Below are positions 1-9,091 of a DNA stretch of 64,000 nt, in pieces (the first letter of the stretch is position 1; the number at the start of each line of letters is the position of its first letter). This stretch comes from Sphingomonas bacterium. Its GTDB lineage: Bacteria; Pseudomonadota; Alphaproteobacteria; Sphingomonadales; Sphingomonadaceae. Where the stretch lies: contig JASBRX010000036.1 in assembly GCA_030149245.1 (NCBI GenBank), positions 61,768-125,767 of the forward strand. Direction: 5' to 3'. The translations under genes were made by a program, and so were the position numbers. A model generated the notes under the pieces. That model was not told the DNA's origin and searched no databases. It saw nothing but the letters and a program-made list of their open reading frames with translations.

Positions 1-1280
1 ACATCGTCCACCTGTTCGAACGCGACTGCTCGCTCCAGCGCCGCCACCAGAAGGTGATCGAGGAAGCCCCCGCGCCCGGCATGGACCCAGAAACCCGCGC
101 CGCCGTGTGCGACGCGGCGGTCAAGGCCGCGCGCGCGGTCGACTATGTCGGCGCGGGCACGATCGAATTCATCGCCGACGCCAGCGAAGGCCTGCGCGCC
201 GACCGCATCTGGTTCATGGAAATGAACACGCGGCTGCAGGTCGAACACCCGGTGACCGAGGCGATTACTGGCGTCGATCTGGTCGAATGGCAGCTGCGCG
301 TTGCCAGCGGCGAACCCTTGCCCAAGCGGCAGTTCGAAATTTCGATGGAGGGCTGGGCGATGGAGGCGCGGCTCTATGCCGAGGACCCGGAGAAGGGATT
401 CCTGCCGTCCATCGGCTCACTCGATTATTTCGCGCTGCCATACGGCATCCGTGTCGATACCGGCGTCGCCGAAGGGGCGACGGTCAGCCGATACTACGAT
501 CCCATGATCGCCAAGCTGATCGCGACTGGCCACCACCGCGATGCGGCGCGCGAGCAACTCGCCGAAGCCTGCAAGAACATCCGGGTGCAGCCTGTCCGGA
601 CGAATGCGGAGTTCTTGGTGCGTCTGTTGGAATCGCAGGCCTTCGTGGACGCGGAGATCGACACCGGCCTGATCGAGCACAACCTCGATACGCTCGTCGA
701 ACGCGAAGCGCCGGATGCGCAGCTGCTTTCGGCTGGCGCGCTGCTTCTGCTCGCCGCACCGGATAAGGGGCTGGCCGAACAGCCGCTGCTTTCCGGCAAA
801 GGAAACCGCGAATGGGTGGTGTCCTCGGGCACGCAGTGGAATCCGCTGTTCGGCTTCCGTCTGAATGCGGCGGCAAAGCGCACCGTGCGCCTCGCCGTGG
901 ACGGTAGGCCCATGGAGATCGACCTGGATGCCACGGGGCCGGTCGAGCCCAGCCGCTATGACATCGATGGCGATAGCGTCTGGGTTCAGGCCGAAGATGG
1001 CATTGCGGCGCATCGGTTCTCGTTCCCGCTCTCCGCCGCGTCCCAAACCAGTGGCGCCGCAGGCGACGGCGCAGTCCTCGCACCGATGCCCGGCCGCATC
1101 GTCTCGGTCGAGGTCAGCGAAGGGCAGGCGGTCACCGCCGGTCAAAAGCTGCTGGTGCTCGAAGCCATGAAGATGGAACAGGCCCTGCTCGCCCCGTTCG
1201 ACGGCGTGGTCGAAACCCTGACCGCCACGCCCGGCGCGCAGGTTCAGGTCGATGTGCTGCTGGTGAAGGTGGCCAAATAA
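1..1280 (+). CDS. acetyl/propionyl/methylcrotonyl-CoA carboxylase biotin-containing subunit, 3' part (5' end outside window)
   Basis: Frame is open from base 3 (IVHLFERDCSLQRRHQKVIEEAPAPG); biotin carboxylase motif EMNTRLQVEHPVTE; C-terminal biotinyl motif VLEAMKMEQ. Confidence 0.93.
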   Translation, partial: IVHLFERDCSLQRRHQKVIEEAPAPGMDPETRAAVCDAAVKAARAVDYVGAGTIEFIADASEGLRADRIWFMEMNTRLQVEHPVTEAITGVDLVEWQLRVASGEPLPKRQFEISMEGWAMEARLYAEDPEKGFLPSIGSLDYFALPYGIRVDTGVAEGATVSRYYDPMIAKLIATGHHRDAAREQLAEACKNIRVQPVRTNAEFLVRLLESQAFVDAEIDTGLIEHNLDTLVEREAPDAQLLSAGALLLLAAPDKGLAEQPLLSGKGNREWVVSSGTQWNPLFGFRLNAAAKRTVRLAVDGRPMEIDLDATGPVEPSRYDIDGDSVWVQAEDGIAAHRFSFPLSAASQTSGAAGDGAVLAPMPGRIVSVEVSEGQAVTAGQKLLVLEAMKMEQALLAPFDGVVETLTATPGAQVQVDVLLVKVAK

Positions 1281-1282
1281 CC

Positions 1283-1432
1283 GTCGCCCCGGCGCAGGCC
1301 GGGGCCGCCAGAGGCTCAAGCGACCCCCTCTACCCAGGCCCGACCCACCTCGTCGCCCCGGCGCAGGCCGGGGCCGCCAAGTTTTGCGCGCCCACCTATC
1401 CTTCTAGCGGCCCCGGCCAGCGCCGGGGCGAC
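1283..1432. repeat. REP-like palindromic repeat cluster (GTCGCCCCGGCGCAGGCCGGGGCCGCC twice direct, once inverted)
   Basis: Copies at 1283-1309, 1352-1378 and inverted at 1407-1432; related pair at 54311-54395. Confidence 0.85.
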
Positions 1433-1767
1433 GGGGGTGGTTCGGGCGCGTGACTAGGTGTCGCTTGATCTTCTCGCGCCGACGGCACGCGTCTCGATCC
1501 ACTCTGCCGACATTCCCTAATGCAAGAGACACACCCCACCCGACACCCACGGCGCGTTCATCCGCGACATGTTCGCATCGCCGATTCAACCCGCCAGCGC
1601 CGAATCACCCCACCACGCCAAACAATCGGTCCAAACACCGCGCGCCCAACCACCAAAAACCCTCGCAAAACCGCGGGCTACAGCCCTGCATCTTTCCTAC
1701 AAGAACCCATTTGGCTAAAATACATTCTCATAAACCAGCCGGAAATGAGAATGTACACACACGCCGC

Positions 1768-2529
1768 CTATTCCCGCCAGCTGGTATCCACCCGATCGAC
1801 CAGCCGCACCATCGCCGCAAAATCCGCCGCGCCCGGCCCGCCAGGCACCTGCGCCATATGCAGGTCGCGCTGGTGCACCGCGACCACTTCGGGCGACACC
1901 GTCAGCGGCTTGCCCATCGACAGCGTCGCCAGCTGGATCTCGCACGCGCGCTGCAGCGACCAATGCTTGATGAACGCCTCGGGCAATGTCCGCCCCATCG
2001 CGACGATGCCATGGTTGCGCAGCAACAGCATGCGCTTGTCGCCAAGGTTCGCGACCAGCCGCGCGCCCTCTTCGTCGCGCACCGTCACGCCCTCGAAATC
2101 ATGATAGGCGACCTGCCCCGCGAAATTGCACGCGTAGAAATTGATCGGCTGCAACCCGCCTTCCAGGCTCGAAACCGCCATCCCCGCCGTCGTATGCGTA
2201 TGCATGATGCAATGCACATCGGGCAAATGCCGGTGGAACACCGCATGCTGGACGAACCCGGCGCGGTTGACCGGATAGGGGCTGTCGTCGAGCTTGTTGC
2301 CGTCAATGTCGATCTTGACGAGGTTCGACGCCTTCACCTCGCTGAAATGCAGCCCGAACGGGTTGATCAGGAACGCGTGATCCTCGCCCGGTACCTTCAG
2401 CGTGATGTGGTTGTAGATCATCTCCGACCAGCCCAGGTGATCGAACACGCGATAGGCGGCGGCAAGCTGCTGCCGCGCCTCCCATTCGGCATCGGACATC
2501 GTGCGGGGCGCAACAGCGGCAGTAGCCAT
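1768..2529 (-). CDS. class II aldolase/adducin family protein
   Basis: SEMIYNHITLKVPGEDHAFLINPFGLHFSE, HTHTTAGMAVSSL, LLLRNHGIVAMGRT motifs; start chosen at MATAAVAPRTM. Confidence 0.88.
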   Translation of the reverse strand: MATAAVAPRTMSDAEWEARQQLAAAYRVFDHLGWSEMIYNHITLKVPGEDHAFLINPFGLHFSEVKASNLVKIDIDGNKLDDSPYPVNRAGFVQHAVFHRHLPDVHCIMHTHTTAGMAVSSLEGGLQPINFYACNFAGQVAYHDFEGVTVRDEEGARLVANLGDKRMLLLRNHGIVAMGRTLPEAFIKHWSLQRACEIQLATLSMGKPLTVSPEVVAVHQRDLHMAQVPGGPGAADFAAMVRLVDRVDTSWRE

Positions 2530-2629
2530 GATCCTCTCCATTTTTCGTGGTTGCGGTATGTATGCCATGAGCGGGCGGGGCGACGCAACTTGCGCTGCGG
2601 CGCAGCATGCGCTAGGGGCCGCGACAGTC

Positions 2630-2800
2630 ATCTGGGGAGTAGCCAGCCGTCTTCGGACGGGCCTTCGCGTCAACATACTTGGTCGAGAGACCATGGCGCG
2701 AAGGGAGCGGCCGCATCACGCGGCGTTCGGGCGAGACCAATGGCGCCATGCTTTCCGTCCGGGCTGGGCGGAGGGGCGTGGTGTCGTTGGAATTCGCATC
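2630..2800 (+). ncRNA. yybP-ykoY (manganese) riboswitch
   Basis: CTGGGGAGTAGCC ... GCGTCAACATACTTGGTCGAGAGACC ... GCGAGACCAATGGCGC immediately upstream of a TMEM165/Gdt1 family gene, a known regulon partner. Confidence 0.82.
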
Positions 2801-2820
2801 CGCCCGGCCCGGAGACTGTC

Positions 2821-3387
2821 TTGGAACCCTTTCTCACCTCCACCGCCGTGGTCGCGCTCGCCGAAATCGGCGACAAGACGCAATTGCTCGCGATCCTGCT
2901 GGCGACGCGGTTCAAGCGGCCCTTGCCGATCGTCGCGGGCATCCTCGTCGCCACGCTCGCCAACCATTTTCTCGCGGCGCTGGTCGGGCAACAGGCGGCG
3001 GCGCTGCTCCAAGGCGACTGGTTCCGCTATTTGGTCGCGGCCTCCTTCATCGCTATGGCGGCATGGACGCTCGTGCCCGACAAGATCGACGATCTGGAGG
3101 ACAAACCCGCGCGCTTCGGGCCGTTCCTGACCACCACCATCGCCTTCTTCCTGGTCGAAATGGGCGACAAGACCCAGATCGCCACCGTCGCGCTCGGCGC
3201 ACGCTTTGCCGAGGTCGGCTGGGTCACGGCGGGCACGACGCTCGGCATGATGCTGGCGAACGTCCCCGCGGTCTATCTCGGCAACGAACTGGTCAAGCGC
3301 GTGCCGATGCGCACCGTGCGGATCGTCGCGGCGTTGCTGTTCCTCGCCATCGGCATCTGGGTGCTGGTCCAGACGATACGGGGTTAG
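2821..3387 (+). CDS. TMEM165/GDT1 (UPF0016) family transporter, TTG start
   Basis: Duplicated EIGDKTQLL / EMGDKTQIA motifs; hydrophobic; in-frame TTG at 2821 after GGAG. Confidence 0.9.
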   Translation: MEPFLTSTAVVALAEIGDKTQLLAILLATRFKRPLPIVAGILVATLANHFLAALVGQQAAALLQGDWFRYLVAASFIAMAAWTLVPDKIDDLEDKPARFGPFLTTTIAFFLVEMGDKTQIATVALGARFAEVGWVTAGTTLGMMLANVPAVYLGNELVKRVPMRTVRIVAALLFLAIGIWVLVQTIRG

Positions 3388-4151
3388 TCGAGAAAGCGGA
3401 TCGTCGGGCCATATTCGTCACGGACGATCCGCACCTGCACGTCGTACAGCTCGGACAGCGTGCGATCGCGCATCACCTCCGGTGCAGGCCCGGCGGCGAG
3501 GATGTGCCCTTGGCGAACCGCGACCACGTCATCGGCAAAGCGAAAGGCAAGGTCGATGTCGTGGATCGCCATCACCACCGTCCGCCCGGCATCGGCGCGC
3601 GCGCGCAGGCGGCGGGCGGCGTCGATCGCGTGGCGTGGGTCGAGATCGGCGGTGGGCTCGTCGACGATCAGCAATTCGGGATCGCCGACGATGGCGCGGG
3701 CAAGCAGCACGCGGGCCAGCTCGCCCCCGGACAAGTCGGTCGCGGGGCGATCACGCAGCGCCAACAGGTCGCACTCCGCCAGCGCGCGCTCGATCGCGGG
3801 CAGCAACGCCGCGGGCAGGCCGCCGAACGCCGGAAGCTGGGGCAGCAGGCCCAGCGCAACCACCCGCTCCACGCTGATCGGCCAATCGACGCCAACCCGC
3901 TGCGGCAGATAGGCGCGGCGCAGCGCCAGATCCTGCCGCCGCAGCGTGGGCAGGGGGGTATCACCAAGCCGCACGTCCCCGCCTTCGGGCTTGAGCAGCC
4001 CCGCCGCGACTTCCAGCATGCTCGACTTGCCCGCGCCATTGGGGCCGATCACCGCCGTCAGCCGCCCCGCGGCGAACGTCGCGGATACGTCGTCGAGCAC
4101 CAGCCGCCCGCCGCGCTTCAGCGTGATCGCTTGAAGGGTCAGCGCGGTCAT
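3384..4151 (-). CDS. ABC transporter ATP-binding protein (B12/heme/siderophore type, BtuD/HmuV-like)
   Basis: Walker A GPNGAGKSS, signature LSGGE, Walker B LLIVDEPTADLD; start at MTALTLQAITLKRGG. Confidence 0.92.
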   Translation of the reverse strand: MTALTLQAITLKRGGRLVLDDVSATFAAGRLTAVIGPNGAGKSSMLEVAAGLLKPEGGDVRLGDTPLPTLRRQDLALRRAYLPQRVGVDWPISVERVVALGLLPQLPAFGGLPAALLPAIERALAECDLLALRDRPATDLSGGELARVLLARAIVGDPELLIVDEPTADLDPRHAIDAARRLRARADAGRTVVMAIHDIDLAFRFADDVVAVRQGHILAAGPAPEVMRDRTLSELYDVQVRIVRDEYGPTIRFLD

Positions 4152-5134
4152 GGCGTCCGGCTCCGCATCCGCAGCACCAGCCACAGGAAAAAGGGCGCCC
4201 CGACCAGCGCAGTGAACACGCCCAGATGGATCGGGCTGTCGAGCCGGATCAGCCGCGTCGCGATATCGGCTGCAGTCAGCAACGCCGCGCCCGCCAGCGC
4301 CGCCGGGACCAATGTCGCGCCCGGCCGATGCCCCACGAACGGCCGCACCAGATGCGGCGCGACCAGCCCAATAAAGCCGATCGTCCCGACGACTGCCGTC
4401 GCCGCGCCGACCCCAAGCCCGGTGCCGGCAAGTGCGAGCAGCCGCGTGCGCCCGACATCGACCCCCAGGCTCTCGGCCTGCACCTCGCCCAGCGCCAGCG
4501 CGTCGAGCGACCGCGCCGTGGCGAGCAGCGCAGCGCCCCCAACCACGATTAGCGGCGCGGCCAGCAGGATCTCCTCCCACCCGCGATTGGCGAGCGAACC
4601 CATCAGCCAGGTCATGATCTCATAAGCAGCATAGGGATTGGGCGCGAGGTTGAGCGAGAGGCTGATCCCCGCACCGGCAAGGCTGGAAATGGCAGCGCCC
4701 GCGAGGATCAGCGCCAACGTCCCCCCGCCACGCGCGAGCAGCAACGCCGCAAACCCCGCCGCAATCGCTCCGGCCAGCCCCGCCAGCGGCGCGGCGAGCG
4801 GGGCCACTGCGGCCAGCCCGTAGTAGATCGCGATCACCGCCCCCAGCGACGCGCCGCCCGAAATGCCGAGCAGCCCCGGCTCGGCCAGCGGATTGCGCAA
4901 CAGCCCCTGAAGCACCGCGCCGGAGAGTCCGAGGATTGCGCCGGTCAGCACGCCGAGCAGCATGCGCGGCAGGCGGATTTCGGTAATCACCACGCCAGTC
5001 AGCCGCGCGGTGCCGCTGGTCTCGCCGCCCAGCCATCCGGCATAATCGAGTCCCAGCGTACCGATGCCGAGCGAGATCAGGCCCAGCAGGATCGTCACCA
5101 CGACCAGCACCGGGATCAGCAGCCGCCCGCTCAT
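4148..5134 (-). CDS. FecCD/BtuC-family ABC transporter permease
   Basis: Typical FecCD sequence (GLSGAVLQGLLRNPLAEPGLLGISGGASLGAV); 4-nt overlap with neighbours. Confidence 0.93.
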   Translation of the reverse strand: MSGRLLIPVLVVVTILLGLISLGIGTLGLDYAGWLGGETSGTARLTGVVITEIRLPRMLLGVLTGAILGLSGAVLQGLLRNPLAEPGLLGISGGASLGAVIAIYYGLAAVAPLAAPLAGLAGAIAAGFAALLLARGGGTLALILAGAAISSLAGAGISLSLNLAPNPYAAYEIMTWLMGSLANRGWEEILLAAPLIVVGGAALLATARSLDALALGEVQAESLGVDVGRTRLLALAGTGLGVGAATAVVGTIGFIGLVAPHLVRPFVGHRPGATLVPAALAGAALLTAADIATRLIRLDSPIHLGVFTALVGAPFFLWLVLRMRSRTP

Positions 5135-5991
5135 CGCGCTGCCTCAAGCTGATCGCGCAGAGCGGCCGCCGCATTGGCGATCAGCGGCGTACCGCAAATA
5201 TAGGCGCGCGGGCTGACCGCGACCTGCCGCCCGGCCCATCGCCTACGCACCAGCGGATGCCGCGCAACCCGATCGCGCAGGCTCTGCCCGACCACGCCGC
5301 CGACCGGCGCGACCAGGATGTCGGGGTTCAGCGCCAGCAGCGCCTCGACATCGGTGCCCGCCACGCCTTCCTTCGCCGCATTGCGTGCACCCGCCGCGTC
5401 GAGCACCGCGTCGTACAAAGCGCCCTCGCCCCGCGACAGGCCATCGCCGCTCCACGACGCGACGCGCAAATTGAGGGGCGGGCGGCGCGCCAGCTCGGCC
5501 AGCCGCGCGTCCATCCCCGCAATCAGCGCTTCGCCGCGCGCGACCGTCCCCAGCCGAACGGCCAGCGTGCGCACGGTCGCACGGATCTCATCGAAGCTCT
5601 GCGGTTGCGCCACCTCGATCATCGGAAAGCCGAAACGGCGCAGTGCCGCCCGCGTCGCCGCCGATCCAAAGCTGTCGGCGACGATCAGGTCGGGCTGCTG
5701 CCGCACCACATCCTCGATCTCGCCGCGATTGGCCGCCACGCCGCGCGCCCGCGCCGCCATCAGCGACAGCAACGGATCGCGCGACAGCCAGGTGACCGAC
5801 GCGATCCGCTCGGGCGGCAACAGCATCAGCACCAGCTGGTCGGTGCACTGGTTGATCGACATCACCCGCATCGGCAGTGCGGGCTGCGCCTTGGCGGCCT
5901 GCGCAGTGGCCACAGGCGGCGGAGCGCTGCCGGCCGAAACCGGCAGCGCCATTGCCGCGATCGCCAGCAGGATGCCGGCGCGCCGCATCAC
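5131..5991 (-). CDS. ABC transporter substrate-binding protein (BtuF-like)
   Basis: MRVMSINQCTDQLVLMLLPPERIASVTWLS; signal peptide; operon with TonB receptor under a B12 riboswitch. Confidence 0.88.
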   Translation of the reverse strand: MMRRAGILLAIAAMALPVSAGSAPPPVATAQAAKAQPALPMRVMSINQCTDQLVLMLLPPERIASVTWLSRDPLLSLMAARARGVAANRGEIEDVVRQQPDLIVADSFGSAATRAALRRFGFPMIEVAQPQSFDEIRATVRTLAVRLGTVARGEALIAGMDARLAELARRPPLNLRVASWSGDGLSRGEGALYDAVLDAAGARNAAKEGVAGTDVEALLALNPDILVAPVGGVVGQSLRDRVARHPLVRRRWAGRQVAVSPRAYICGTPLIANAAAALRDQLEAAR

Positions 5992-7925
5992 AGCTTGACG
6001 CGCACGCCGGCGAACGCGCCGATGCCGGGCGTCGCAAAGCTGAACACCTCTTCGTAATCGACGTCGAAAAGGTTCTCGACGCGCCCGAACAGCTGCACCT
6101 TCTCCACCACGTCGAACGCGATGTTGAAGTTCACCAGCGTATAGGGCTTCAGCGACACCCGCACCGGAACATAGCTGGGGTCGGTGAAGGCGACATCGGT
6201 CATCCGCCCGTTATGCCGCACGGTCAGCGTGGTCGAAAGCCGCTCGTCGCTGGATGTGTAGGTCGCGTTGACGCTGGCGATGTCGCCCGGACGGCGCACT
6301 TCCTCGACCCCGTTCTCCTTGGCATTCAGATGCGTGTAGCTCGCATCGAACCGCAGCTGCGGGATCGGCCGCGCGCTCGCGAACAGCTCGACGCCATGCT
6401 GTTTCGACAGCGTCGTGCGGTTGGCCGGCGTCGCGACAAAAGTCGGGGCGGGGTAGGTCGTGTAAATCTCGCCCTTCAGCGTGGAATCGAAATAGGTCGC
6501 GCCGAACGTGATGGACTCGTCGGCAAAGCTCTGCTCGATCCCGGCTTCCCAGCCTTCCGACTTTTCCGGCTTCAGGTTCGGGTTGCCGATATAGACGCCG
6601 TCGGAAAAGCCGTAGAGCTCGTAATAGCCGGGGTTCTTGACGCCCGTGCCATATGCCCCGCGCACGCGCGTGCCGGTCGGCAGGCGATAGCTGCCCTGCA
6701 CGCGCCAAGTGGTCGCGTCGTCGAAGCGGTTATTGTCGTCGTGCCGCACCGATGCCCCCGCCGCAAAGCCGCCCGCGGTCAGCTCATATTGCGCGACCAG
6801 CCCGATATTGTCGGTGCTGCGCTTGCCGGTAAAGGCGTCGAACGGCGATCCGGTGCCGGGCGTGGTGTTGCGGAACTCTTCGCGCTCGACATCGACCGCG
6901 CCCGTAACGCGATGGGTGACCGCGTCGCTCCCGAAGCGCAGGCTGGACACCAGCGAGCCCTTGTAGCGCGTGCCGACATTGCCGAAATCGACGACATCAT
7001 TGGCGCGGAACATCGTCCGCTCGGTATCGGCGAACTGGCCCGTCAGGCTGGTCGTCCAGCGTCCGTCCATCGCGCTGAACTGCGCACTGAGCAGGCCGTA
7101 AAAGCCGCGATTGCGATAATGCACGCCGGGGCTGTCGATCGTGTAGCCAAAGGTCGGGCTGGCGGGGTTGCCGTCGCTGTTGTTCGCATCGGCATCGGTC
7201 ACCGCATAGCGCAGCACGCCGGTCAGCGTCAGGCTGTCGCTCGGGGTCCAGTTGAACTTGCCGCTCAGCGCGCCGCTTTCCGATCCGATATTGCGGGTGC
7301 CGCCGCGCGCGGTGGGGGTGCCGTCGGTCAGATAGCCGGTCGCCGACAGCGCATAATCGAAGTCACCCGATATACCCGCCGCGCGCGCTGCGGCGCTCAC
7401 CGTACCGAACGAACCGCCTTCGATCCGTGCGCTGAGCCCCGGTGCCTCACGGCCCGACAAGGTGAGGTAGTGGATCACGCCACCGATCGCGTCAGAGCCG
7501 TACAGCGAGGACTGCTGCCCACGCAGCACCTCGACCCGCGCCGCGCTGTCGGCCAGCACGCCGCTATAGTCGAACTCGCCCTGGAAGGGGTCCGACACTT
7601 CGATTCCGTCGATCAGGGTCAGGACATGATTGCCCTCGGTCCCGCGGATGCGGATCTGGGTCAGCCCGCCGATCTGGCGGTTGACCGCAACCCCCGGCAC
7701 GTCGCGCAGCACATCGGACAGATTGCGCGTCTGGCGCTGGTCGAGCGCCTCAGCGTCGATCACGGTGACGGACGCGCTGACCTGATCGACCGGAACCGCT
7801 TCGCCCGAACGCGACGCGGTGACGACCACCGTGTCGCTGGATTCTTCGGCAACAACAGTCTCGCGCGCAAAGGCGGGCGATGCCGCGGCGATGGCGAGTG
7901 TCGATACGGACAATAACTTCAACAT
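5988..7925 (-). CDS. TonB-dependent receptor, BtuB-like
   Basis: Plug domain (VTVIDAEALDQRQTRNLSDVLRDVPGVAVNRQIGGLTQIRIRGTEGNHVLTLIDGIEV), beta-barrel, C-terminal aromatic/hydrophobic strand; cobalamin riboswitch upstream. Confidence 0.9.
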   Translation of the reverse strand: MLKLLSVSTLAIAAASPAFARETVVAEESSDTVVVTASRSGEAVPVDQVSASVTVIDAEALDQRQTRNLSDVLRDVPGVAVNRQIGGLTQIRIRGTEGNHVLTLIDGIEVSDPFQGEFDYSGVLADSAARVEVLRGQQSSLYGSDAIGGVIHYLTLSGREAPGLSARIEGGSFGTVSAAARAAGISGDFDYALSATGYLTDGTPTARGGTRNIGSESGALSGKFNWTPSDSLTLTGVLRYAVTDADANNSDGNPASPTFGYTIDSPGVHYRNRGFYGLLSAQFSAMDGRWTTSLTGQFADTERTMFRANDVVDFGNVGTRYKGSLVSSLRFGSDAVTHRVTGAVDVEREEFRNTTPGTGSPFDAFTGKRSTDNIGLVAQYELTAGGFAAGASVRHDDNNRFDDATTWRVQGSYRLPTGTRVRGAYGTGVKNPGYYELYGFSDGVYIGNPNLKPEKSEGWEAGIEQSFADESITFGATYFDSTLKGEIYTTYPAPTFVATPANRTTLSKQHGVELFASARPIPQLRFDASYTHLNAKENGVEEVRRPGDIASVNATYTSSDERLSTTLTVRHNGRMTDVAFTDPSYVPVRVSLKPYTLVNFNIAFDVVEKVQLFGRVENLFDVDYEEVFSFATPGIGAFAGVRVKL

Positions 7926-8114
7926 GGAAAACTGACCCCCGGCGCCGTACAACGAGGGCAGGGGCCTGCCGTCCAGTCCGAACGGCCGGTAGCCATGCGT
8001 CAGCCGGGCGCATGAACGCCTGACGCACGATACCGACGCGGCCCCCGCCGCTTGGTTCGTCGCTCAGACGGAGGACCGTGCCGCGGCCATTCCCTGGACC
8101 AAGGCAAGAGCGAC

Positions 8115-8310
8115 CCTGCGCCGGCAGGTCTCCTGGCTCGCGGGTCAGGGCGGGATGCACGGCCTTCCCGGGCGGTCGCCCAGTGGCTGTTCCCTCGAAC
8201 GGGGAACAAGTGCATCGCGCTCGCCGCTTACAGTTGCAGGGACAGCTGCGGATTTGGACGGCCAAGGCCGCCCGCACCGCATTCCCGTTTAAGCCCCTTT
8301 CGGGGCACCG
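8115..8310 (-). ncRNA. cobalamin riboswitch
   Basis: Minus strand: GGGAATGCGGTGCG near the 5' side and B12 box CGAGCCAGGAGACCTGCCGGCGC near the 3' side, upstream of btuB-like gene. Confidence 0.93.
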
Positions 8311-8421
8311 GCGCGATCATGAAACATGGGGTCGCCCCCAGGTTCCGAGTGGGTCCTTACGCCTGCTTATGGGGCTCGGCAAGCTTAATATAAAGAATTC
8401 TTTATATCCCGTAGACGCGGC

Positions 8422-8979
8422 TTAGCTTCCCGGCGCGGTGCCGGGGCGCAGATGAGCGAACATGTGCGCGACGTAATCGACCTTGCCCAGCTCAACCCCC
8501 TGTGCCCGCAGGATCGCATAGGCGGTCATCAGGTGGAAATAGAATTGCGGCAGCGCCCAATCGCGCACGAACTGCTCGGCCGTCAGGTCGAACACCATTC
8601 CTTGCGGTAGCGCGTGCGCGATCGGAGCCGCCGGATCGACCGCGGGCATACCGCCGCGGACCTGTTCCAGAAGCGCCAGTGTCTCGGCAATGCGCGCGCG
8701 GGCATCGGCGATCGTGCCCGGGCGCTCGCCAGCGTTGCGGCCTTCGTCGAGCAGCTCGGTGACCGCGGGCGGGAATGCCTCGCCGCGCAGGCGGTACACG
8801 CCCTCCTGCGCCTGAACGCAGGCAAAGCGGATCTGGGTCGCGAGCGGGAACATGTCGGGGGCGAGCCGCGCGGACATGATTGCGTCCCCGCTGCCCTGTG
8901 TATCCGCCTTGCCCAGCCATCCCGACAGCGCGCCAAGCATTTGAACATAGGTCGGAATGATCAGGTCGGGCAGGGTCAC
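8422..8979 (-). CDS. DUF1993 family protein
   Basis: Whole-length resemblance to DUF1993 (IPTYVQMLGALSGWLGKA ... YFHLMTAYAILRAQGVELGKVDYVAHM). Confidence 0.8.
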   Translation of the reverse strand: MTLPDLIIPTYVQMLGALSGWLGKADTQGSGDAIMSARLAPDMFPLATQIRFACVQAQEGVYRLRGEAFPPAVTELLDEGRNAGERPGTIADARARIAETLALLEQVRGGMPAVDPAAPIAHALPQGMVFDLTAEQFVRDWALPQFYFHLMTAYAILRAQGVELGKVDYVAHMFAHLRPGTAPGS

Positions 8980-9074
8980 GTTGGTCTCCTAAAGGCTATT
9001 GCGGGTCGGTTTAGGACAGGTTGTTGGCCGGTGCCATCAAATCCGGACTGACTGCATATACAGCCCGAAAAATA

Positions 9075-9089
9075 GAACATATAAAGAAC
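9075..9089 (+). promoter_or_regulatory. LexA box (alphaproteobacterial GAAC-N7-GAAC)
   Basis: GAACATATAAAGAAC just upstream of imuA. Confidence 0.88.
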
Positions 9090-9091
9090 AT

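Noticed and set aside
1450-2820. Long N-terminal extension of the TMEM165 ORF (645-aa ORF)
   Set aside because: Low-complexity translation that runs antisense to the aldolase gene and through the riboswitch; real start is TTG at 2821.
5877-7916. 679-aa plus-strand ORF opposite the TonB receptor
   Set aside because: Antisense shadow; TonB receptor sequence on the minus strand is clear.
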